A DNA stretch of 6,193 nt from an uncultured Eubacteriales bacterium. Its GTDB lineage: Bacteria; Bacillota; Clostridia; Oscillospirales; Acutalibacteraceae. Positions 1-6,193 of this stretch are shown piece after piece. The position numbers and the translations under genes are program-made. The notes under the pieces were generated by a model. It made no database searches. It saw only the letters and a list, made by a program, of their open reading frames with translations, and was not told the origin of the DNA. Each line of letters starts with the position of its first letter. Positions within the stretch are counted from its first letter, which is position 1. The stretch covers positions 1 to 6,193 of the forward strand of contig ONVG01000091.1 of NCBI GenBank assembly GCA_900321195.1. The letters run 5' to 3'.

Positions 1-1
1 C

Positions 2-598
2 GGCTGGACGGACGATCTGAACTTTGCCTTTGCATCAGCTAATTCTCCAGATATGAAGATGACTGTTTTAAGAAACGGCGAAAAAAAGAATCTGGATGTA
101 AAATTCGATACCGTAAAGAATAAAAACGGCAAGGATATCATACAGCTTGATTTCAAGGTAAAACCGATAGAAAATAATTTTGTAAACCTCATGGGACAGA
201 CCTTCGGACAGACATATTCAACTGTCAGGATGGTATGGGCGAGCTTTATCGGACTTGTTACGGGTCAGTTTGGACTTAATGAGGTCGCAGGTCCTGTAGG
301 TATTACACAGGTCGTTACAGAGGCCGCTTCATCAGGACTTGAAAAGAGCTTCTGGGACGGTCTTAGTAATCTTATATTTGTAATGATGTTTTTGACTGTT
401 AATTTAGGAATTTTTAACCTTCTCCCTTTGCCTGCGCTTGACGGCGGCAGACTTATATTCCTGATAATTGAAGCTATAAGGAGAAAGCGTGTAAAGCCTG
501 AGCATGAAGCTTGGGTACATGCGATAGGTCTCGGACTTCTGTTCTTGCTTATGGCGATAATAACTGTCAAGGACGTGATACGGCTATTTCAAAGTTAA
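2..598 (+). CDS. rseP: Site-2 intramembrane zinc metalloprotease RseP/RasP family, 3' part (5' truncated by window edge)
   Basis: Membrane-embedded site-2 protease of the M50 family, which cleaves transmembrane segments of substrates such as anti-sigma factors or signal-peptide remnants. The reading frame is open from base 2, so the true start lies outside the window; the ATG at 53 is internal. 198 residues are visible. The first ~40 look like the end of a PDZ domain (ending near VLRNGEKKNLDVKF). Next come an amphipathic or membrane-associated stretch (around 205-265) and the family's GPVGI segment (near 290-304). A hydrophobic helix follows, running into NLLPLPALDGGR (about 416-451), the C-terminal active-site motif whose Asp (codon 440-442) is a zinc ligand in this family. 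A last transmembrane helix (about 509-568) and a short tail complete it. The N-terminal HExxH motif is not in the window. It is 45 nt upstream of ispG on the same strand and probably in one operon. Family assignment is firm; the substrate is unknown. Confidence 0.93.
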   Translation, partial: GWTDDLNFAFASANSPDMKMTVLRNGEKKNLDVKFDTVKNKNGKDIIQLDFKVKPIENNFVNLMGQTFGQTYSTVRMVWASFIGLVTGQFGLNEVAGPVGITQVVTEAASSGLEKSFWDGLSNLIFVMMFLTVNLGIFNLLPLPALDGGRLIFLIIEAIRRKRVKPEHEAWVHAIGLGLLFLLMAIITVKDVIRLFQS

Positions 599-628
599 AA
601 GTTGAATTTAAAAAAGGCTTTTAACTTT
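591..628. repeat. AT-rich inverted repeat spanning the rseP stop and the rseP-ispG gap
   Basis: Seen directly: the 11-base arm 591-601 (AAAGTTAAAAG) is perfectly complementary to 618-628 (CTTTTAACTTT), with a 16-nt A/T-rich loop. The left arm contains the TAA stop of rseP (596-598) and the right arm ends 5 nt before the ispG Shine-Dalgarno. The stem has only two G-C pairs, so it should be weak. The T-run 626-630 falls in and just after the right arm, which gives it a weak terminator-like look. It may act as a processing or attenuation site, or have no role. Confidence 0.5.
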
Positions 629-633
629 TTAAT

Positions 634-639
634 GAGGTG
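634..639 (+). promoter_or_regulatory. Shine-Dalgarno site that fixes the ispG start at 644
   Basis: GAGGTG lies 4 nt before ATG 644. The spacing is slightly short but usable. The alternatives, TTG at 602 and ATG at 632, have only T- or A-rich sequence upstream. The protein from 644 begins MERRVTKKIKAG, matching the usual IspG N-terminus, so this site decides the start. Confidence 0.7.
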
Positions 640-643
640 TGAA

Positions 644-1696
644 ATGGAAAGACGAGTTACAAAGAAAATAAAAGCAGGCAATACGTTTATAGGCGGCGAT
701 TCAAGGATAACTGTACAGTCAATGCTTAATGTTCCCTCTACGGATATAGAGGGGAGTGTAAGACAATCGCAGGAGCTTGAAAAAGCCGGCTGTGATATAA
801 TAAGAATAGCCGTTCCGGATATGGACGCAGTAAAACTCATACCTGCAATAAAAGAAAAGGTGTCTGTACCGATAGTTGCAGATATTCATTTCGATTACAG
901 GCTTGCACTTGAGTCTGCGGCGGCAGGTATCGATAAGATACGCATAAATCCCGGAAATATAGGTGATGACAGCAGAGTGAAGCAGGTGGCCGATGAATGC
1001 AGGCGAAGAAATATACCTATAAGGATAGGCGTTAACTCAGGCTCTCTCGAAAAGCATATACTTGAAAAATACGGCAGACCTTCACCGCAGGCGCTTTGTG
1101 ACAGCGCACTTTATCATGCATCACTTCTTGAAAAATTCGATTTTGACAATATAGTCCTTTCGATGAAATCTTCAAATGTTGATTTTATGAAGCAGGCTTA
1201 TGAGCTTGCCGCAGAAAGATGCATTTATCCTCTTCATCTTGGAGTTACCGAAGCCGGTACTGAGAGAATGGGTATAATAAAATCTGCTATAGGTATAGGA
1301 AGCCTTTTGCTTGAAGGTATAGGCGATACTATAAGGGTATCTCTTACAGATGAGCCTGTCAAAGAGGTCTATGCCGCAAAGGATATACTAAAGGCTATGG
1401 GACTTAATAACGAGGGAATAAAATTCATCTCGTGCCCCACATGCGGCAGGACAAGAATAGACTTGATAGGTCTTGCAAAACAGGCAGAGGAACGCCTTAA
1501 AGACTGTAAGAAGAACATAACCGTAGCTATAATGGGCTGCGCTGTGAACGGCCCCGGAGAAGCGCGTGAAGCCGATATAGGTATCGCAGGCGGTCACGGC
1601 ACGGGACTTATATTCAAAAAAGGTGAGATAATAAAAAAGGTTCCTGAAGAAGCACTTCTTGATGAGCTTATAAAGGAAATTGAATTGACAGACTGA
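644..1696 (+). CDS. ispG: 4-hydroxy-3-methylbut-2-en-1-yl diphosphate synthase (IspG/GcpE)
   Basis: Cytosolic [4Fe-4S] enzyme of the MEP isoprenoid pathway. It reductively opens the cyclic diphosphate MEcPP to HMBPP, with electrons from ferredoxin or flavodoxin. From ATG 644 the protein has 350 residues, typical of the short bacterial form that lacks the insert domain of plant and some other IspGs. The N-terminal TIM-barrel region carries GG-x3-ITVQSM (residues 17-27), ADIHFDYRLA (79-88) and KIRINPGNIG (98-107). The C-terminal iron-sulfur domain has CPTC (Cys264, Cys267), then GCAVNGPGE with Cys299 and Glu306. These are the expected three Cys and one Glu cluster ligands, with the same spacing as in the E. 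coli enzyme. All key residues are present. Isoleucine is coded by ATA in 35 of 41 cases. It ends 16 nt before polC, consistent with one operon. Starts at 602 (TTG) or 632 (ATG) would add 14 or 4 residues but lack a ribosome site. Confidence 0.97.
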   Translation: MERRVTKKIKAGNTFIGGDSRITVQSMLNVPSTDIEGSVRQSQELEKAGCDIIRIAVPDMDAVKLIPAIKEKVSVPIVADIHFDYRLALESAAAGIDKIRINPGNIGDDSRVKQVADECRRRNIPIRIGVNSGSLEKHILEKYGRPSPQALCDSALYHASLLEKFDFDNIVLSMKSSNVDFMKQAYELAAERCIYPLHLGVTEAGTERMGIIKSAIGIGSLLLEGIGDTIRVSLTDEPVKEVYAAKDILKAMGLNNEGIKFISCPTCGRTRIDLIGLAKQAEERLKDCKKNITVAIMGCAVNGPGEAREADIGIAGGHGTGLIFKKGEIIKKVPEEALLDELIKEIELTD

Positions 1697-1699
1697 TAT

Positions 1700-1706
1700 A
1701 AAGGAG
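1700..1706 (+). promoter_or_regulatory. Strong Shine-Dalgarno site for polC (supports the GTG start)
   Basis: AAAGGAG lies 6 nt before GTG 1713, near-ideal spacing. It starts 4 nt after the ispG stop codon. No ATG with a comparable site is nearby, so GTG 1713 is the most likely start. Confidence 0.85.
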
Positions 1707-1712
1707 TAAAAC

Positions 1713-4700
1713 GTGAAAAATTTTTCCGAGTGCTTTAAAGGCCGTATAGATACAAACGGACTTTCGCATGCCGTTTGTGACAGTGATATAATAAATATAA
1801 CTATAGACTCCGAAGAACGCGCTATGAGTATATATCTCTTTTGCCGTGAGCTTATAAAAAGAGATGAATTCATAAGCGCGGAGAAACTTATAATAAACAG
1901 TGAACTTGCGCTCAGCAAGTGCAGTATATATCCAAGGTTCAGCGCAGAGCTTTTCAGTGCGGAATATTATCCGGAGCTTGTTGCGGAGCTTAAAAGACGA
2001 AATGCGAGCCTTAACGGGACTCTTAATGATTCGGCAGCGGCTGTAAACGGAAATAAGCTTGTTGTCGAACTCAGACACGGCGGAAAGGATATACTCGTTC
2101 AGAAGAAATTTGATAAAAACCTGTCTGCACTTATAAAAGAGGAGTTCGACATACAGCTTGAAGTAGTGTTCAGCGGTGTTCTTGCAATAGATACGGACAG
2201 TGAAGCCTATATCGAGCATCAAAAAATAAACGAGGAAAAGGCTTTGAGAGAAGCTCAGATATCAGCCGCAGAGCGTGAGGCTGAGCTTATGAAGGCAGGC
2301 GCAGCGCATAAGGCAAAAACAGCTCCCAAACCCAAGGAAATACCTGTATCGCTTGCCGAAACCGAGATACGGCAGGGCAATACACTTATGCCAACCATCA
2401 TTCCCGAAAGCTCAACTGCTATATACGGCGGAAATATAAAGGGAGAGCTTTTCCAGCTCAAAAACATCTCTGCCGAAGCAGGAAAGATAATTTTCTGGGG
2501 AGAGATTTTTTCGATAGATGTAAAAGATACCCGTGACAATAAGAGAAAAATAATATCTATCAGTGTTACAGACTATACAGGCTCGGTAACGGTAAAGGTG
2601 CTTGACCTTAATGAAAAATGCAAGGGAGTACTTGAACTGAAAAAGGGTATGTCTGTAATGGTCAGGGGAGAAACACAGTTCGACAAGTATGACCATGATA
2701 TTACCGTTATGGCATCGGCTGTATGTACTGTTTCCATGCGGAAAATAGTTGACAGGGCTGAAAAAAAGCGTGTTGAACTTCATCTCCATACAAATATGTC
2801 TGCTATGGATGCGGTAACAGGGGCAGGCGACCTTGTAAGACGCGCTTATGAATGGGGTATGCCGGCAATAGCTATAACAGATCACGGCGTTGCACAGGCA
2901 TATCCGGATGCCATGAATGCATGTGACGGGATAAGGAAAAAGGGCGGTAAATTCAAGGTAATATACGGTGTTGAAGCGTACTTTATAAATGACGAAACAT
3001 CTTCAGCCGTAACCGGAAATACTGTTAAATCATTTGATGATGAGTTTGTTATATTCGATATAGAAACTACCGGACTCAGCCCGTTTCAGGAAAAGATAAC
3101 CGAGATAGGTGCTGTAAAAATAATCAATGGCGAGATAACGGACACCTTCTCTACGTTCGTGAACCCCGGAAAGCATATACCCGAAAAGATAACCGAGCTT
3201 ACGGGTATAACAGATGAAATGGTAGAAAATGCGCCGCCTGAAAGGGAAGCTGTAAAGAGCTTCCTTAAATACTGCGGAGATAATGCCATAGTCGTTGCGC
3301 ACAATGCGTCTTTCGATACGTCCTTCATAAAAATAGCCGCAGAGCGCAGCGGCCTTAAATATGACCTCACTCATATAGATACTCTTGCGCTTTCAAGAGG
3401 AATGTTCCCGCAGCTTGCAAAGCATAAGCTTGACAATGTGGCCAAGCACCTTAAATTAGGCGACTTCAATCACCACAGAGCATGTGATGATGCAATGATG
3501 CTTGCAAAAATATTTCAGGTAATGCTTGTCAGGTTAAGGGATGAATACAAGATAAATGATACAAACGGAATATCGGATATACTTCCAAAGCCGAGCATAA
3601 AATCATATAAGTATTATCATCAGATAATACTTGCCAAAAATCAGGCGGGCCTGAAAAATCTCTATAAGCTTATATCCAAGTCGCATATAGACTACTTCTA
3701 TAAGAAGCCGCTTTTGCCCCGCTCAGAGCTTGAAAAACTCAGGAACGGTCTTATAGTTGGCAGTGCATGCGAAGCAGGAGAGCTTTACAGAGCCATACTT
3801 GACGGCAAAGAGCGTGACGAGCTTAAAAGAATAGCTTCATTCTATGACTATCTTGAAATACAGCCCATAGGCAACAACATGCACCTTGTAAGAGAGGGCA
3901 TAGTAAAGAATGAAGAACAGCTCAGGGAATACAACAAGCTCATAGTCGGACTCGGTGAAGAAATGGGCATACCTGTTGTTGCTACATGTGACGTTCATTT
4001 CATGGACCCGCACCAGAGCGAATACAGAAAGATACTTCTCACAGCTCAGGGCTATCCTGATGCTGACGAACAGCCCCCTCTTTATTTCCGTACAACAGCG
4101 GAAATGCTCAGTGAGTTTGAATATCTCGGAAAAGAAAAGGCTTATGAGGTAGTTGTCGAGAACACGAACTATATCTCCGACATGATAGAAGACCTCAGAG
4201 CGGTTCCGAAAGGCAACTTTCCGCCGTTCATTCCGGGTGCGGAGGAGGAGCTTACGCGCATAACATGGGAAAGAGCTAAAAGCACCTACGGTGATCCGCT
4301 TCCCGAAATAGTCCGCGCAAGGATAGACAAGGAGCTTAACTCCATAATCAAGAACGGATTTTCGGTTTTGTACATGACTGCACAAAAGCTTGTTGCAAAT
4401 TCAAACGAACACGGATATCTTGTAGGCTCAAGAGGTTCGGTCGGCTCGTCATTCGTTGCTACTATGTCGGGCATATCTGAGGTAAATCCTCTTTGTCCGC
4501 ATTATGTTTGTCCGAACTGCTGTAACTCGGAATTTTTTGATGACGGCAGTTACGGCTCAGGCTTTGACCTTCCCGAAAAGAAGTGTCCGAACTGCGGCGC
4601 TGAATATCTCCGTGACGGTCACGATATACCCTTTGAAACATTCCTCGGCTTCAAGGGGGACAAGACCCCTGATATCGACCTTAACTTTGCAGGAGAGTTC

Positions 4701-6101
4701 CAGACGCTTTCTCACAGATATACCGAAAAGCTTTTCGGAAAGGAAAACGTTTTCAAGGCAGGCACTATAGCGACAGTTGCCGAAAAGACAGCTATAGGCT
4801 ATGTAAAGAAGTACGAGGAAGTCAGAGGTATCTCCATAAACAGAGCCGAGGAGCTTCGTCTTGCGGCAGGCTGTACGGGTGTAAGGCGAACAACGGGTCA
4901 GCATCCGGCAGGAATGGTAGTTGTACCGCGAATGAACGATATTTACGACTTCTGTCCGATACAGCGGCCGGCTAACGACCAGAAAACAGACATAATCACA
5001 ACACATTTTGATTTCCATTCGATACATGATACAGTATGCAAGCTTGACGAGCTTGGACACGATGTTCCTACGATATATCACTACCTTGAAGAATACACGG
5101 GAATAAGTGTTATGAGCGTTTCCATGAGCGACCCTTATGTAATGTCGCTGTTCACATCCACAAAAGCTCTCGGAGTAGAGCCTGAGGATATAGACTCCGA
5201 AACAGGAACATTTTCACTCCCCGAAGTCGGAACAGCCTTTGTGCGTCACATGCTTATCGATACACAGCCGAAAACATTTTCGGACTTGCTTCAGGTATCA
5301 GGACTTTCACACGGTACGGATGTTTGGATAGGAAACGCCGCTGACCTCATCGAAAAGAAGATATGTACCATATCCGAGGTTATCGGTACCCGTGACAATA
5401 TAATGGTCTATCTTATGCATAAGGGACTTGAACCCGATATGGCTTTCAAAATAATGGAGATAGTCAGAAAGGGCAATGCCACAAAGCTTCTTACAGAAGA
5501 GCATATAAAAGCCATGAAAGAGCATAATGTCCCAGAATGGTATATCGACTCCTGCATGAAGATAAAATACATGTTCCCCAAAGCCCACGCGGCGGCGTAC
5601 ATGATAGCTACATTAAGACTTGGCTGGTATAAGGTACACAAGCCACTCGAATACTATGCCGCATATTTCACCGTAAGAAATGATGACTTTGACGGCGCGC
5701 TCGTGTGCAGGGGGAGAACTGCTGTTAAAAATAAAATGCTTGATATAAGCACAAAGATACAGAAAAAAGAAGCCTCTGCTAAAGAGGAGTCTACCTATTC
5801 CACATTACAGATAATAAATGAAATGCTTGCAAGGGGTATAGAAGTACTCCCCATAGATATTTACAGGTCGGATTCACGGAGATTTCTTGTTGAGGACGGA
5901 AAAATAAGGCTCCCGTTTTTAGCATTATCGGGCGTAGGAGAAGCGGCGGCATCCGGACTTATGGACGCAAGGAAAGACGGCGAGTTCACCTCTGTTGAAG
6001 ATTTCCAGCAGCGCGCAAGGGTTTCCGGTGCGGTCATCACTCTTCTTAAAGACATCGGTGCTTTCGGCTCTCTCCCGGAAACGGCACAGCTTACTTTTTA
6101 A
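1713..6101 (+). CDS. polC: DNA polymerase III alpha subunit, PolC type (replicative polymerase with 3'-5' exonuclease)
   Basis: Main replicative DNA polymerase of low-GC Gram-positive bacteria, a C-family polymerase with built-in proofreading. Complete at 1462 residues (B. subtilis PolC is about 1437), starting at GTG. Domains in order: N-terminal region (1-160); charged, Ala-rich linker (about 160-235); OB fold (about 240-345); PHP domain beginning ELHLHT (His357, His359) and ITDHG (Asp390, His391); DEDDh exonuclease inserted in the PHP (about 443-605) with FDIETTG (Asp449, Glu451), AHNASFD (His530, Asp535) and HRACDD (His588, Asp593); PHP continued through ATCDVH (Asp760, His762). The polymerase core has GSRGSVGSS (905-913), a zinc knuckle (Cys933, Cys936, Cys958, Cys961), PDIDLNF with catalytic Asp987 and Asp989, TTGQHPAG (1060-1067) and THFDFHSIHD with the third catalytic Asp1100. 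MFPKAHAAAY (1287-1296) follows. The C-terminus is QLTF, apparently a shortened beta-clamp motif (usually QLSLF). No frameshift or missing catalytic residue is seen. Confidence 0.98.
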   Translation: MKNFSECFKGRIDTNGLSHAVCDSDIINITIDSEERAMSIYLFCRELIKRDEFISAEKLIINSELALSKCSIYPRFSAELFSAEYYPELVAELKRRNASLNGTLNDSAAAVNGNKLVVELRHGGKDILVQKKFDKNLSALIKEEFDIQLEVVFSGVLAIDTDSEAYIEHQKINEEKALREAQISAAEREAELMKAGAAHKAKTAPKPKEIPVSLAETEIRQGNTLMPTIIPESSTAIYGGNIKGELFQLKNISAEAGKIIFWGEIFSIDVKDTRDNKRKIISISVTDYTGSVTVKVLDLNEKCKGVLELKKGMSVMVRGETQFDKYDHDITVMASAVCTVSMRKIVDRAEKKRVELHLHTNMSAMDAVTGAGDLVRRAYEWGMPAIAITDHGVAQAYPDAMNACDGIRKKGGKFKVIYGVEAYFINDETSSAVTGNTVKSFDDEFVIFDIETTGLSPFQEKITEIGAVKIINGEITDTFSTFVNPGKHIPEKITELTGITDEMVENAPPEREAVKSFLKYCGDNAIVVAHNASFDTSFIKIAAERSGLKYDLTHIDTLALSRGMFPQLAKHKLDNVAKHLKLGDFNHHRACDDAMMLAKIFQVMLVRLRDEYKINDTNGISDILPKPSIKSYKYYHQIILAKNQAGLKNLYKLISKSHIDYFYKKPLLPRSELEKLRNGLIVGSACEAGELYRAILDGKERDELKRIASFYDYLEIQPIGNNMHLVREGIVKNEEQLREYNKLIVGLGEEMGIPVVATCDVHFMDPHQSEYRKILLTAQGYPDADEQPPLYFRTTAEMLSEFEYLGKEKAYEVVVENTNYISDMIEDLRAVPKGNFPPFIPGAEEELTRITWERAKSTYGDPLPEIVRARIDKELNSIIKNGFSVLYMTAQKLVANSNEHGYLVGSRGSVGSSFVATMSGISEVNPLCPHYVCPNCCNSEFFDDGSYGSGFDLPEKKCPNCGAEYLRDGHDIPFETFLGFKGDKTPDIDLNFAGEFQTLSHRYTEKLFGKENVFKAGTIATVAEKTAIGYVKKYEEVRGISINRAEELRLAAGCTGVRRTTGQHPAGMVVVPRMNDIYDFCPIQRPANDQKTDIITTHFDFHSIHDTVCKLDELGHDVPTIYHYLEEYTGISVMSVSMSDPYVMSLFTSTKALGVEPEDIDSETGTFSLPEVGTAFVRHMLIDTQPKTFSDLLQVSGLSHGTDVWIGNAADLIEKKICTISEVIGTRDNIMVYLMHKGLEPDMAFKIMEIVRKGNATKLLTEEHIKAMKEHNVPEWYIDSCMKIKYMFPKAHAAAYMIATLRLGWYKVHKPLEYYAAYFTVRNDDFDGALVCRGRTAVKNKMLDISTKIQKKEASAKEESTYSTLQIINEMLARGIEVLPIDIYRSDSRRFLVEDGKIRLPFLALSGVGEAAASGLMDARKDGEFTSVEDFQQRARVSGAVITLLKDIGAFGSLPETAQLTF

Positions 6102-6106
6102 CCTGA

Positions 6107-6154
6107 ATGGGCAAGAAGTCCCCCGCCTCTAAGGCGGTGGGATGAATTGCCCGT
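6107..6154. repeat. Long nested GC-rich hairpin just after polC; resembles an IS200/IS605-type end or dispersed palindromic repeat
   Basis: Seen directly: an outer stem GGGCAA (6109-6114) with TTGCCC (6147-6152), extendable by an A-T and a T-G pair to 6107/6154. A symmetric 4x4 purine-rich internal loop (GAAG 6115-6118 against TGAA 6143-6146) follows. The inner stem TCCCCCGCCT (6119-6128) pairs with 6132-6142, with one bulged T at 6138 and a CTA loop. The hairpin has no T-run of its own, so it is not a simple terminator. The 'GAAG-CCCCC-hairpin-GGGG' style resembles sequences at right ends of IS200/IS605 elements, where such hairpins are recognised by TnpA or form the 3' part of the TnpB guide RNA. 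No tnpA or tnpB is visible, so this would be a solo end or a small non-autonomous repeat. The resemblance is from memory. Confidence 0.45.
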
Positions 6155-6174
6155 CAGCCGTAAGGCTGACTTTT
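6153..6174 (+). terminator. Rho-independent terminator, probable end of the rseP-ispG-polC operon
   Basis: A perfect 7-bp stem GTCAGCC (6153-6159) and GGCTGAC (6164-6170) is closed by GTAA, a GNRA-type tetraloop, and followed at once by TTTT (6171-6174), then CCC. The stem is GC-rich enough, but the T-run is short (4, then CCCTT). It lies 51 nt past the polC stop and directly abuts the larger hairpin, which may stack on it. On the minus strand there is no good T-run, so it should work mainly in the + direction. Confidence 0.65.
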
Positions 6175-6177
6175 CCC

Positions 6178-6183
6178 TTGACA
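6178..6183 (+). promoter_or_regulatory. Possible -35 box of a downstream promoter (cut by window end)
   Basis: TTGACA is a perfect match to the sigma-70/SigA -35 consensus, 3 nt after the terminator T-run. A -10 box at the usual 17-nt spacing would fall around 6201-6206, outside the window, so it cannot be confirmed. The same bases contain TTGAC, a pentamer that resembles the target sites of some IS200/IS605 elements. Confidence 0.25.
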
Positions 6184-6193
6184 ACATAGATAG

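Noticed and set aside
53..598. A complete short gene starting at ATG 53
   Set aside because: The frame is open to base 2 with PDZ-like sequence, and the protein is clearly the C-terminal half of RseP, so ATG 53 is an internal methionine.
602..643. Upstream TTG (602) or ATG (632) start for ispG
   Set aside because: Neither has a Shine-Dalgarno site, and the added residues are not typical of IspG. ATG 644 follows GAGGTG and gives the canonical N-terminus.
1668..2222. 184-codon antisense open frame at the start of polC
   Set aside because: It lies wholly across the ispG end and polC, has a Tyr/Phe/Ile-rich composition typical of a reversed frame, and matches no family I know.
3039..3527. A separate DnaQ-like exonuclease or intein inserted in polC
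   Set aside because: The DEDDh exonuclease inside the PHP domain is the normal PolC architecture, and no intein splice motifs are present.
3837..4385. 182-codon antisense open frame inside polC
   Set aside because: It is opposite a conserved PHP-to-palm segment of PolC, has no recognisable domain or convincing ribosome site, and is a shadow of the coding bias on the other strand.
4557..5081. 174-codon antisense open frame opposite the PolC catalytic core
   Set aside because: It covers the most conserved polymerase motifs, so its openness follows from codon bias; no protein family is recognisable.
6102..6193. In-frame extension of PolC past its TAA (open for at least 30 codons, to the window end)
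   Set aside because: The extension runs through the two hairpins, has Pro/Arg-rich sequence unlike PolC, and PolC normally ends with the clamp motif just before this stop. The open frame is best explained by the GC-rich repeat.
2..6193. CRISPR array, tRNA or rRNA gene, prophage or defence genes
   Set aside because: No spaced direct repeats, cloverleaf or rRNA signatures were seen, and the three genes account for all but the short gaps and the last 92 bases.

Overview
The window reads as an ordinary chromosomal housekeeping segment of a low-to-mid GC Gram-positive bacterium (Bacillota, class Clostridia). The presence of PolC, the replicative polymerase typical of Bacillota, and the gene order rseP-ispG-polC support this. 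The very strong use of ATA for isoleucine and many CTT leucine codons suggest a Ruminococcus/Oscillospiraceae-like gut or rumen lineage. That finer placement is an inference from codon use and protein style, not from a database comparison.

Layout. All genes lie on the + strand and are tightly spaced. Positions 2-598 are the 3' part of rseP, a site-2 intramembrane metalloprotease whose first half lies outside the window. A 45-nt gap holding an AT-rich 11-bp inverted repeat and a Shine-Dalgarno sequence leads to ispG (644-1696), the penultimate enzyme of the MEP isoprenoid pathway. A 16-nt gap with a strong Shine-Dalgarno leads to polC (1713-6101), which begins with GTG and encodes a complete 1462-residue DNA polymerase III alpha subunit with an integral proofreading exonuclease. 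No internal promoter is evident, so the three genes are probably co-transcribed. In many Clostridia dxr lies just upstream of rseP, which would put two MEP-pathway enzymes in one operon with a membrane protease and the replicase. Only ispG of that pair is visible here.

The last 92 bases (6102-6193) are non-coding and are the most unusual part. Starting a few bases after the polC stop there is a long GC-rich nested hairpin (6107-6154). A second perfect 7-bp hairpin with a GTAA loop and a short T-run (6153-6174) abuts it and looks like the operon terminator. A TTGACA box (6178-6183) follows just before the window ends. The first hairpin resembles the ends of IS200/IS605-type elements and may be a solo transposon end or a dispersed repeat.

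I see no wholly new system here. The items worth checking are the 3' hairpin element, the inverted repeat before ispG, the shortened clamp-binding tail of PolC, and the extreme ATA isoleucine codon bias.
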